Assembly: GCF_027857615.1 (NCBI RefSeq)
Contig: NZ_JAQIFT010000074.1
Span: forward strand, 1 to 64,000
Direction: 5' to 3'
DNA length: 64,000 nt
Source of the DNA: Holtiella tumoricola
GTDB taxonomy: Bacteria > Bacillota > Clostridia > Lachnospirales > Cellulosilyticaceae
The notes beneath the pieces are model-generated. The model was given only the letters and a program-made list of their open reading frames with translations, was not told where the DNA came from and made no database searches. Positions 52,635-61,500 of this stretch are shown piece by piece (positions within the stretch are counted from its first letter, which is position 1; every line of letters begins with the position of its first letter). Position numbers and translations under genes: made by a program.

Positions 52635-54497
52635 ATGTCTAAACAAGGAAATTTATCAATTCATAGTGAGAACATCTTCCCTATTATTAAAAAATGGCTC
52701 TATTCTGATCACGATATCTTTGTTCGTGAAATAATCTCCAACGCATGTGACGCCATTTTAAAATTCAAAAAACTTTGTGATATGGGTGAAACAACAGATA
52801 CACTTAATCTTCCTTTTGAAGTAAAAGTAACTGTTAATGAAAAAGAAGGTACGATTACTGTTTCTGATAACGGTATTGGTATGACAGAAGAAGAAGTTGA
52901 AAAATACATTACTCAAATCGCATTTTCTGGTGCTGAAGACTTCCTCAACAAATACCAAGATAAAATGGATAAAGATCAAATCATCGGTCATTTCGGACTT
53001 GGTTTCTACTCAAGCTTCATGGTTGCTGATACAGTAGAAATTGATACCCTTTCCTATACAGGTGGTGAAGCGATTCACTGGAACTGCGATGGTGGTACAA
53101 CTTATGAACTTTCAGAAGGTAAACGTACAACACGCGGTACAGATATCATCTTACATGTAAACGAAGAAAGCAAAGAGTTCCTTAGCTACTACACACTCTC
53201 TTCTATAATTGAAAAATACTGCAACTTTATGCCAGTACCAATCTATGTGATTGATGCCAATAAAGAAGAAGAGCCAGCTCAAGAAGGTGAAACAAAAGAA
53301 CCTACCGTACCAACTCCAGTAAATGATCCTGTTCCACTTTATACAAAGAAACCATCTGAATGTACAGATGAAGAATACAAAGCATTCTATAGCAAAACTT
53401 TCATGGATTATAATGAACCACTATTCTGGATTCATTTAGATATGGATTATCCATTTAATTTAAAAGGTATCCTCTACTTCCCTAAACTTCATAATGAATA
53501 TGAAATGGTAGAAGGAAAAATCAAACTTTATAATAATCAAGTGTTTGTTGCAGATAATATCAAAGAAGTTATTCCAGAATTCCTCTTACTTCTTAAAGGT
53601 ATTATTGATTGTCCAGATATTCCTCTTAACGTATCACGTAGTTTCTTACAAAATGATGGCTTCGTTAAGAAAATCTCTGACTACATTACAAAGAAAGTGG
53701 CAGACAAGCTTATTTCTCTTTATAAAAAAGAACTTGAGCACTATGAAGCATGTTGGGATTCTATCTCACCATTCGTTAAATACGGTTGCTTAAGAGAAGA
53801 AAAATTTGCTGACAAAATGAACGACTATATCCTTTATAAAACAATAGATGATACGTATACTACACTTAAAGACTATCTTGAAAAAGTTAAAGATACCAAT
53901 GAAAACAAAGTATTCTATGTATCAGACAAAGAAAAACAAGCGCAATATGTAAGTATGTTCAAAGAAAATGGTATGTCTGCTGTATACTTAAATCATCCTA
54001 TTGACTCTTCATTTATCTCTCATGCTGAAATGAAGAACAAAGATGTTCACTTTATGCGTATTGACTCAGATATCTCTTCTGCTCTTAAACAAGATAACGC
54101 AGCAATTGATACAGCTAAAGAAGAAAAACTTGGTAAACTCTTTGGTGAGATCTTAAAACAAGATAAGCTGAAAGTAAAACTTGAAAGTCTTAAGAGTACT
54201 ACTGTACCATCTATGTTACTTATTTCTGAAGAAAGCCGTCGTATGCAAGAAATGATGAAACTCTATGGCATGGATACAGCAAACATGGCACCAAGTGAAG
54301 CAACATTAATACTTAATGAAAATCACCCACTCATCACAACACTTGCTGACAAAGACTTAGATGCGCATACAAAAGATTTAGTTTGTCATCACCTCTATGA
54401 CTTAGCCCTTATTTCAAATCAAACCTTAAGTGCAGAGGCAATGCAAGCATTCTTACAACGCAACAACGAACTTTTAATGACATTACTTAACAAATAA
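52635..54497 (+). CDS. htpG: Chaperone protein HtpG (Hsp90)
   Basis: The 620-residue ATP-dependent chaperone has the GHKL ATPase motifs REIISNACDAI, DNGIGMT and IGHFGLGFYSSFMV, the middle domain with LYFPKLHN and NVSRSFLQND, and the C-terminal dimer domain. Length is normal. AGGAGG precedes the ATG. The next gene is 25 bp away. Confidence 0.97.
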   Translation: MSKQGNLSIHSENIFPIIKKWLYSDHDIFVREIISNACDAILKFKKLCDMGETTDTLNLPFEVKVTVNEKEGTITVSDNGIGMTEEEVEKYITQIAFSGAEDFLNKYQDKMDKDQIIGHFGLGFYSSFMVADTVEIDTLSYTGGEAIHWNCDGGTTYELSEGKRTTRGTDIILHVNEESKEFLSYYTLSSIIEKYCNFMPVPIYVIDANKEEEPAQEGETKEPTVPTPVNDPVPLYTKKPSECTDEEYKAFYSKTFMDYNEPLFWIHLDMDYPFNLKGILYFPKLHNEYEMVEGKIKLYNNQVFVADNIKEVIPEFLLLLKGIIDCPDIPLNVSRSFLQNDGFVKKISDYITKKVADKLISLYKKELEHYEACWDSISPFVKYGCLREEKFADKMNDYILYKTIDDTYTTLKDYLEKVKDTNENKVFYVSDKEKQAQYVSMFKENGMSAVYLNHPIDSSFISHAEMKNKDVHFMRIDSDISSALKQDNAAIDTAKEEKLGKLFGEILKQDKLKVKLESLKSTTVPSMLLISEESRRMQEMMKLYGMDTANMAPSEATLILNENHPLITTLADKDLDAHTKDLVCHHLYDLALISNQTLSAEAMQAFLQRNNELLMTLLNK

Positions 54498-54522
54498 TTT
54501 AAACGCTAGGTGGTGACTACCC

Positions 54523-54948
54523 ATGTCATTTGAAAAAATGCAAGACAACGATAGACCAGTTATACATGCTAGAACTTGTATCATGCTTTATGGTTTTACA
54601 TCACAAGAACTTAAAACCCTTAAGAATATTGCAAGATTAACTGGACTTAGTGATCAAATTCTAGTAAACAAAACAGCACTTACTACTACTGTACTTGATC
54701 TACTAGAGAATAATCCACTTCAAGAATCTACTCCGGTAGAACTACCTCCTTACAAGGCAATTGTCTTTAATAATGTGGCTTCTCCTAGAATCAATGCTTT
54801 CATTGAGAGCTTGAAAAAGTTCCGTATTGCGAGACCACTTATGGCTACTGTAACAGATACCTCTATCCACTGGACATTTGAAGAACTGGTTCAAAACCTA
54901 GCTGCAGAACGCTATTCATTAAAAAATAATATGATTAATATTCATTAA
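54523..54948 (+). CDS. DUF3783-family protein
   Basis: The 141-residue protein contains IMLYGFTSQELKTLKNIARL in the N-terminal half and KFRIARPLMATVTDTSIHWTFEELVQNL at the C-terminus, the DUF3783 pattern found in Clostridia. Function is unknown. It is probably in one transcript with htpG. GGTGG precedes the ATG. Confidence 0.8.
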   Translation: MSFEKMQDNDRPVIHARTCIMLYGFTSQELKTLKNIARLTGLSDQILVNKTALTTTVLDLLENNPLQESTPVELPPYKAIVFNNVASPRINAFIESLKKFRIARPLMATVTDTSIHWTFEELVQNLAAERYSLKNNMINIH

Positions 54949-54999
54949 AGAAAAAGGCTAATTTACTTTTTAAGTAAATCAGCCTTTTTCTTTAATGAA
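54941..54999 (+). terminator. Very long terminator hairpin after the DUF3783 gene
   Basis: A 27-bp interrupted stem (TTCATTAAAGAAAAAGGCT with its complement, then ATTTACTT/AAGTAAAT) spans the stop codon and about 50 bp beyond it. The 3' arm itself provides the T-run CCTTTTTCTTT. Confidence 0.8.
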
Positions 55000-55129
55000 T
55001 ATGCCCAGACTAAAAATCAATCACTTAGCAACATTGTATAATCAACTACTTCATACTTTATTAATTTTTACTAAATCAAATCTTTTTATAAAAATAGCGA
55101 CGAATTCAGCTCCTCTGCGGCGTATGTAT

Positions 55130-55535
55130 AGTTATAAGGCAAAACAAATCGCCTTATATAGTATCAGATGGGACAAGTCCTAGGCCCCTTTTCTCTATGA
55201 TACCTTCCTAAGAAGTCTGAGTAGCTCTCAAGCCTCCTCCTCCCTCGACTTGCTGCTACTCCTCTTCTTAGACACCAGCCCTGTAGGTGGTGGCAACCAC
55301 AGGTCACTGGCTCCTTATAACTTTACAATGGCTTCCGCCTTTATATGTATTTCTTACACATGGCAAACAACCTATGCCCACGGTCACGTATGAGGTAAAT
55401 CCAGCGTACACAAGGTCAGCTTGGACACCTGGCATGATACATCCATTAGGGATCCCTTTCACTGCAGGCACACCATCTAGACGCTCGTGTAACCTGGTAA
55501 GTCCAAGAGTACTACACCAACGGCTACCGTTATTC
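55130..55535. ncRNA. Candidate structured noncoding RNA, class and strand unresolved
   Basis: A G+C-richer island inside an otherwise AT-rich gap shows a chain of stems: ATAAGGC/GCCTTAT (55134-55157), GTATCA/TGATAC (55161-55203) enclosing GGAC/GTCC, CTAAGAAG/CTTCTTAG (55208-55271) enclosing GAGTAGC/GCTACTC (55219-55261), CCAG/CTGG (55275-55310) enclosing CCTGT/ACAGG (55280-55303), a long-range CTTGGAC/GTCCAAG (55420-55507) and AACGG/CCGTT (55519-55531). Overlapping open frames of 78 and 124 codons on opposite strands have no ribosome-binding site and I judge them spurious. No promoter stands out. The element lies between a strong terminator (54941-54999) and another (55599-55666). I cannot match it to a known class. 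Confidence 0.55.
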
Positions 55536-55598
55536 CCCATTTGTAATAACTACACCCTTAGGAAGTCTAAAAAAGTTACAAACTTTGCCACACATACG

Positions 55599-55666
55599 AA
55601 AAGTCACCCTAAGTCTAGTCTTTGTGCACTGCACAGGGAGGAAAAGACTGTCTTAGGGTGACTTTT
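55599..55666. terminator. Long bidirectional hairpin terminator
   Basis: AAAGTCACCCTAAG and CTTAGGGTGACTTT form the outer stem, AGTCTTT and AAGACT extend it, with TTTTT after it on the plus strand and TTTT on the minus strand. It can end the hydrogenase transcript and/or the structured RNA. Confidence 0.8.
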
Positions 55667-55672
55667 TGTGCT

Positions 55673-57139
55673 CTAATAGGGTTTATGCAAATCTAAATGT
55701 GTATAATCTATAACTCTTAGAGAGTCATTAATGCTTTTTTCAACTGCCTTCTTTGCGTATATTTCTACATTCTTGTTCTGGCGCGGATCATGTGTCAGAC
55801 AAGCTGCTCCGCCAATACATCCTCCAACACAAGCCATTCCTTCTATAAAATTAAAGGTATTCTTCCTCATCTTGAGAATCTTCAACGCCTTATCTACCTC
55901 CTGTAGCCCATTACAAACTAGAGGTCTATAACTAGAAGGTGGCAAGTTTTTTGTCTCTATAATGGATGCAACTGCATCCGATACGCCTCCCGTCCTTGCA
56001 AAAGAACGCCCAAAGTATGAAGCATTATTCAAAACTTCTTCTGTGCACTCACTCATGTTAATGCCATAGGCATCTATTAATGCTTCTAGTTCTTCAAATG
56101 TCATTGCATAAATTTTCTCTCCGGCTTTCTCATAACGTAGCTTTTCTTCTTTATTTGCCATACATGGTCCTATAAATACTACCTCCGCCTTGTCATCAAT
56201 TTGTTTAATCAATCTTCTCGTAGCAATCATGGGTGATACCATTGTAGAGATATTCCCCACAAGCTCAGGATACTGTTTTTCTACATAGGATACAAATGCT
56301 GGGCAACAAGAGGTCAGCATACAAGATTCTTCTCCCTCTATGACACGTTCAACAAATTCTTTTCCTTCATAATAAGCTACTAAATCTGCTCCTAAAGCTG
56401 CCTCTATTACATCAGTAAATCCTATTTGCTTGATAGCACCCACAATCTGACCAATATTAGCTGTATACTGAGTGACTATTGCTGGTGCAATAACTGCATA
56501 TACATTAACATTTTTATCTTTTCTAGATTGCTCTATCAACTTGGTAATAGGTATAATCTCACTTTGGTCACTTATTGCACCAAAAGGACATTGGTAAACA
56601 CATGCACCGCAGCTAATGCATTTTTCATCTTCTATTTTTACTTTATTATCATCACAAATTTGAATGGCTTTCCCCTTACAAGCACGTATACATGGTTTTA
56701 AATTATCTACTATAGCATTGAATGGGCAGACCTCCTTACACTTCCCACAACTCACACATTTGCTATAATCAATGTGGGCTTTGCCATCAATTTTCTCAAT
56801 GGCACCACATTTACATGCCTGCATACAGCGTTGTGCAAAACATCCTCTACATGAATCTGTAATAGTATAATGTTCCCTTGAACATTCGTCACAAGCACTT
56901 TCGATAGTATGAATAATATTTTGTCCTGGTAGCATAAGATTAGAGGCTAAATTAACCCTCTCTTCTATAATCGCTCTCTCATGATAGACACAACATCTTG
57001 AAATCGGCTTATTCCCTGGTAAAATTTCATTAGGAATTTGATATTTAGTTGTATCAAAACTTTGATCTATTGTTTTTTGAATAACCTTTTTAAGTACCTC
57101 ATATCTAATCCACTGCACATCTGTTTCAAAAGTTCTCAT
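55673..57139 (-). CDS. Monomeric [FeFe] hydrogenase-like iron-sulfur protein, altered H-cluster motif
   Basis: The 488-residue protein carries several 4Fe-4S motifs: CRGCFAQRCMQAC (near 95), CVSCGKCKEVCPF, CKGK and CISCGACVYQCPF (near 175), then an H-cluster domain. Motif L1 is TSCCPAF, L2 is GPCMANKEE, and L3 is EGMACVGGCIGGAACL. It resembles group B [FeFe] hydrogenases. In L2 the first Lys of the usual P-C-x-A-K-K-x-E, which contacts the active-site iron ligands, is Asn (AAT codon), though the next Lys and the Glu remain. Activity as a hydrogenase is therefore uncertain; a sensor or electron-transfer role is possible. AAGGGGGAG precedes the ATG. Confidence 0.88.
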   Translation of the reverse strand: MRTFETDVQWIRYEVLKKVIQKTIDQSFDTTKYQIPNEILPGNKPISRCCVYHERAIIEERVNLASNLMLPGQNIIHTIESACDECSREHYTITDSCRGCFAQRCMQACKCGAIEKIDGKAHIDYSKCVSCGKCKEVCPFNAIVDNLKPCIRACKGKAIQICDDNKVKIEDEKCISCGACVYQCPFGAISDQSEIIPITKLIEQSRKDKNVNVYAVIAPAIVTQYTANIGQIVGAIKQIGFTDVIEAALGADLVAYYEGKEFVERVIEGEESCMLTSCCPAFVSYVEKQYPELVGNISTMVSPMIATRRLIKQIDDKAEVVFIGPCMANKEEKLRYEKAGEKIYAMTFEELEALIDAYGINMSECTEEVLNNASYFGRSFARTGGVSDAVASIIETKNLPPSSYRPLVCNGLQEVDKALKILKMRKNTFNFIEGMACVGGCIGGAACLTHDPRQNKNVEIYAKKAVEKSINDSLRVIDYTHLDLHKPY

Positions 57140-57156
57140 TATGTTTCTCCCCCTTA

Positions 57157-57402
57157 TTATAAATAAGCTACAATCTCATCTTGAAAGATCTGAGAAACAT
57201 TCTCCCTGGATACAGATAAAACCTTACCATCCCAACGTTTTACTGATACTGCATCTACACAATTTTTAAGACAAAAAGCTGCTGTAATCTCCAACTCACT
57301 TTGTAAGCTTTGCTCAACAATAAGTTTTTTTAACACCTCAATGACTTCATAAGAACCCTTAACATGGCACGCACTCCCTATACAAATACTAATTGTTTTC
57401 AT
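57157..57402 (-). CDS. Thioredoxin-like 2Fe-2S ferredoxin domain protein
   Basis: The 81-residue protein has CIGSACHVKGS and CLKNCVDAV, the four-cysteine pattern of NuoE/HydC-type 2Fe-2S domains. It is first in a two-gene operon with the hydrogenase-like gene 17 bp downstream and is probably its electron partner. GGGGGG precedes the ATG. Confidence 0.88.
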   Translation of the reverse strand: MKTISICIGSACHVKGSYEVIEVLKKLIVEQSLQSELEITAAFCLKNCVDAVSVKRWDGKVLSVSRENVSQIFQDEIVAYL

Positions 57403-57617
57403 TGTGCCCCCCTTATTATTTTTAAAATTTAATATAATATTATAATATATTCAATCCTACTTCAAATCAACAAGTTTGTTATATTTTTATCAAATAATTC
57501 TAAGATGAATTGAATTTTTCAATTAAACTTATGCTTATTTCAAATTTCTTATTACATAATCCGTTCATAACTACAAATACTAAAAGAACATTTCAAACAC
57601 AAAGCGAGGTTGATGAA

Positions 57618-57794
57618 ATGAACTCAAAAAATCGTAAAGTTTCATGTGATGAAACCCCTATCAAAGTTCCTTTAGCAGCTATGCTCTCTACCGAAAATCT
57701 TGGTGGAGGGGTAGAAATGAATACGGATAACCTAGGCGCAGGTCTTACTGAATATATAGGCTGGCGTATGGTTGAGGAGGATTCTAAAAACTAA
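57618..57794 (+). CDS. Small polar protein, unknown function
   Basis: The 58-residue product starts MNSKNRKVSCDETPIKVP and is acidic, with LSTENLGGGVEMNTDNLGAG containing a repeated T-E/D-N-L-G unit. The start at 57618 follows GCGAGG; a longer frame to 57510 is open but has no ribosome-binding site. A clear terminator follows, so I accept it as a gene with moderate confidence. No family recognised. Confidence 0.5.
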   Translation: MNSKNRKVSCDETPIKVPLAAMLSTENLGGGVEMNTDNLGAGLTEYIGWRMVEEDSKN

Positions 57795-57800
57795 GTATTA

Positions 57801-57861
57801 CAAAAATACCCCTAAGGTATTGTTGCTTCTATCTAAGCAATCTACCTTAGGGGTATTTTTA
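57801..57861. terminator. Bidirectional terminator
   Basis: AAAAATACCCCTAAGGTA (57802-57819) pairs exactly with TACCTTAGGGGTATTTTT (57843-57860); an inner TTGCTT/AAGCAA stem caps it. It serves the small gene on plus and the ThyX-like gene on minus. Confidence 0.9.
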
Positions 57862-57868
57862 TTTTTTA

Positions 57869-58483
57869 TTATTTTATTATAAACTCCTGGGCATATGGTA
57901 AAGTCTCTACCCATCTACAGAAAGTATGCCACTCTTCTAATTTATGATGTTTACGCGCTGTATACATATTACGGATGTTCTCATAAGTCATTGAACATGT
58001 ACGCATTTGATTATAGCTTGATGGTAACAATTGAATGATACTGTACCAAGTTGTTTTATCTTTTGTTTCGTTAAAATCTACACGAAGTGTCTCTAACTGT
58101 TTAATGATTAAATCCATTGTTGCAAGTGTTGCTTCATTCATATGATCTGTGCTGAAATCTTCTACTTCAAAAGCTTTACTATGAATCTTATGCATTGTAC
58201 TTGTAGAGTTTGTAGTTGTACCTACTTTGTAAGTATCGTATTCTTTCCACCAGTAAAGAGGTGCTGTAATATCTACAGAAACAAAGATTTGACGTAAGAA
58301 TTTGCGGTGATCACTTCCTGCTTTACAAAGTCTTGATCCTAAATCTAGATCATTCTCTCCAAGGATATAGTTACCTTCTTCGTCATAATGACTGTCTATT
58401 CTATGCCAGCTATTCATTGGATTTCTTGCTCCGCGAATAGCATTTTCAATGTTCATAACATCTGTACGTTCTAATCTAATCAT
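57869..58483 (-). CDS. ThyX-like protein with degenerate catalytic motif
   Basis: The 204-residue protein resembles flavin-dependent thymidylate synthases in layout, with DHRKFLRQIFVSVDITAPLYWW preceding the position of the ThyX signature. That signature, normally R-H-R-x-x-S-x-N-E-x-S-x-R-Y, reads Y-K-V-G-T-T-T-N-S-T-S-T-M-H here, keeping only the Asn and one Ser. The substrate-binding arginines are gone, so canonical dTMP synthesis is doubtful. I recall similar proteins in Clostridia under the ThyX name. It overlaps no neighbour, lying 12 bp from addA. The ATG at 58483 is better spaced from GAGGGAG than the one at 58489. Confidence 0.65.
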   Translation of the reverse strand: MIRLERTDVMNIENAIRGARNPMNSWHRIDSHYDEEGNYILGENDLDLGSRLCKAGSDHRKFLRQIFVSVDITAPLYWWKEYDTYKVGTTTNSTSTMHKIHSKAFEVEDFSTDHMNEATLATMDLIIKQLETLRVDFNETKDKTTWYSIIQLLPSSYNQMRTCSMTYENIRNMYTARKHHKLEEWHTFCRWVETLPYAQEFIIK

Positions 58484-58500
58484 CTTCATTCTCCCTCATT

Positions 58501-61500
58501 TTAATCTAAAGTTACCCATGTATCGATATGATAAAGGTATAAACATTTCTCTTTAACAGGAAGCCCTGTAATTTCGCTTAAGGCTCTTGCATAGAGTTCA
58601 AGCTGTACACTATAGCGTTCTTTAATACGCTTAATGCCTTCTTCTATGCCATGCTTATCAATATAATCTGTCTTATAATCAATAATGACTAAACCATCTT
58701 CTTCTATAAAGCATGTATCTACTACCCCTTGTAGTAAGATTTCTTCTTCTCTATCATAGATTTCTTCTACTTCATCAGCTGGTAATAAATAAACAAATGC
58801 TTTTTCTTTCCAAATATGCTGACACTCTGCCATACGTTTTAACATTTCAGAATGAGCCATACGCTCTAATCTTGCTAAGTCTACTAAACTTGCTGCTTCT
58901 TCATGAAGTTTACCCGTCTCTACAAGACGTGTAAGTTCTGCCATAATAAGGTCAGCTGTTTTACATTGGAGGAGATCGAGTTGCTCAAATACACTGTGGA
59001 TTAATGTTCCTCTTACAGTTGCCTGCATCGTTGTTTCTTGTTGCATAAACTTTGGAACAACCTTATCTTCAAACATTCCCCATCTCATATCATCACCAGA
59101 TGTGGCAAGTACTTCATCTACTACATTCACATCCTGTTTTGTAGCTTGTTGAGTCTCTACACCTACACGCTTAGAGATATAATATGCCGTATTTTCTTCT
59201 TGATCTTGTCCATACATTTGGGTACTTAGTATAACAGACTCATCCCCCTCTTGTATACTCTCTCCTAATGCGTTCACTCCACTACTCTCACTCTGGATGC
59301 TTGGGCACTCTATACTTGTAGCCTTCATGTTTTTTTGTTGAACATTTTCTTCCTTAACCTGATGTTCTAGCATGGCTTGTTTTTTCAAATCTGATACAGT
59401 AACTTTGACAGGCATCGTTGTTGCCCTCTCATAAGGGTAGACATAGTTTAGATAGTTGTAAAGCGCATCCTTATGTTCTGTATATGCTGTCTCTACATTC
59501 CAATCCTCTAGTAATGCTTCTCTTTGTTCCACCTTTTCTTCTAGGGTTTGATGATTGCTAAGAAGTGCCTCTTTAGGTATACAGCTCAGCTGCCATCTTC
59601 CTTTACCTTCAAAGAGATAAGTAGGTTCTACACCAAGTTTAGCACGCAAATCATCAAAGCCTGCATGTGCGAATAAGCTCATTCCAATCCAGCTTAAATA
59701 AGTTGGTGACTTTCTAAGTCCTAGTGGTAGAATCCCTTCACTATTTCTAATGGCAAATGGACTCCATTTATTAACTTCTTTATCTATATCTTTAACTGTC
59801 CCTGTTATAAATAGCTTTTCTTTTGCTCTTGTAAGTGCTACATAAAGTACACGCATCTCTTCTGAAATATTCTCAGAGATAATACGACGTTTAATGGCTT
59901 CAAACGGTAACGTTTCATAAAGAATATTGGTATCTTTATCCGTATACTTTGGTCCTAAACCGAGTTCATGATGCATAAGGACGTTTTTCATAATATCTTG
60001 ATTGTTAAAAGTTTTGTTGGTATTACACACAAATACAATAGGGAATTCTAACCCTTTACTTTTGTGTATGGTCATAATCTGAACAAGATTTTCACTTTCT
60101 CCTACTAGCTTCGCTTCTCCAATTTTTGCACCTGATGCTTTCAACTTATCCATGTATTGTAAAAATGCAAAAAGTCCTACACCATTATTGGCTTCAAAAT
60201 CCTCGGCATATTTCTTGAGCAGTTTCAAATTGGCTTTTTTCTTAGCCCCTGCTGGTAACATGCCTACATAGCTATAGTAACCTGTCTCTATAAAAAGCCT
60301 TGCCATCAATTCTTCTAATGGCATAAGTGACGCTTCTTCTCTATAATGAGCCAGTAATTTTACAAATTCTTGTAATGCTATAGATGGCTCTCTTTCTTCT
60401 ACATATTTACAAAGTGCTGTATAGAGGTCGACCTCTTCATCTAGCTTCCGTACTTGTAGTATCTCATCAAAATCTAAACCTACCATCGGTGAACGTAATA
60501 CAGTCAGAAGAGGTATATCTTGTCTTGGGTTATCAATAACTTGTAGAAGGCTTATCATAATCTGCACTTCCATTGCCTCAAAGAAGTTGCTACTTACATC
60601 AGCATAAGCATCTATCCCTTCACGCAAAAGAGCTTCTTCAAATAAGTTAGCTTTTTCCTGTACAGAGCGGAGTAAGATTACAATATCCCTGGGCTCTACT
60701 TTACGATACTTCCCTTCTTCCTTATCATAGACAACCTTTGGATTGGCTTCACCTCTTAGAATTGCACTAATCTTTTGTGCCACCATAAGTGCTTCAACCT
60801 CTATATTTTTAAGGTCTTGTGGTGTATCTTCTCCTGAAGCTTCCTCGTTCTCTTCCTTATCTGTATCTTGTGTCTCTACTAAGCATACCTCCACATGGTC
60901 TGCCACTTCTTCCTGGTAGGCCTCGTAGTCACCTTCTGTATAATGGTTACCTACTTTAAGCTTGGCATCTTCGTCATAGCAAAGCTCTCCTACACGCTTA
61001 CTCATAATTTGTTTGAATAAATCATTGGTCGCTTCTAAGATATTGGCACGACTTCTAAAGTTTTGTGAAAGGTCAATACAGATTTCAGGTTGTATAGCAC
61101 CCTCTTCAAACTTCTCATAGCGTTCATACTTATCTGCAAAAATAAGTGGGTTAGCAAGTCTAAAGCGATAAATACTCTGTTTCATATCTCCTACCATAAA
61201 GCGAGTTGGCCCATTCTCTTTAGCTAAGGCAATAGCACCTAGGAGCGTCTCTTGCACGGCGTTACTATCTTGGTACTCATCTATATAAATTTCCTCATAG
61301 AAATCTGCTAATTCCTTAGCAACTTCTGTATAAATCAGCTCGGTATATCCATCTTCCGTTTCACCATGTGTTACAAAAAGCTTTAAGGCTAAATGTTCTA
61401 AGTCATTATAATCTGCAAGTCCTTTATCTCTCTTCGCCTCACTAAAACGTGCATCAAAAGCTTTGACCCATTTTACAAGTGTCTGCATAAGTTCACCTGC

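Noticed and set aside
55287..55661. 124-codon plus-strand and 78-codon minus-strand (55304-55540) open frames
   Set aside because: They overlap on opposite strands, have no ribosome-binding site, odd composition (Pro/Thr/Arg rich or Gly/Cys rich) and sit on strong RNA-like stems; I treat them as by-products of a structured, G+C-richer region.
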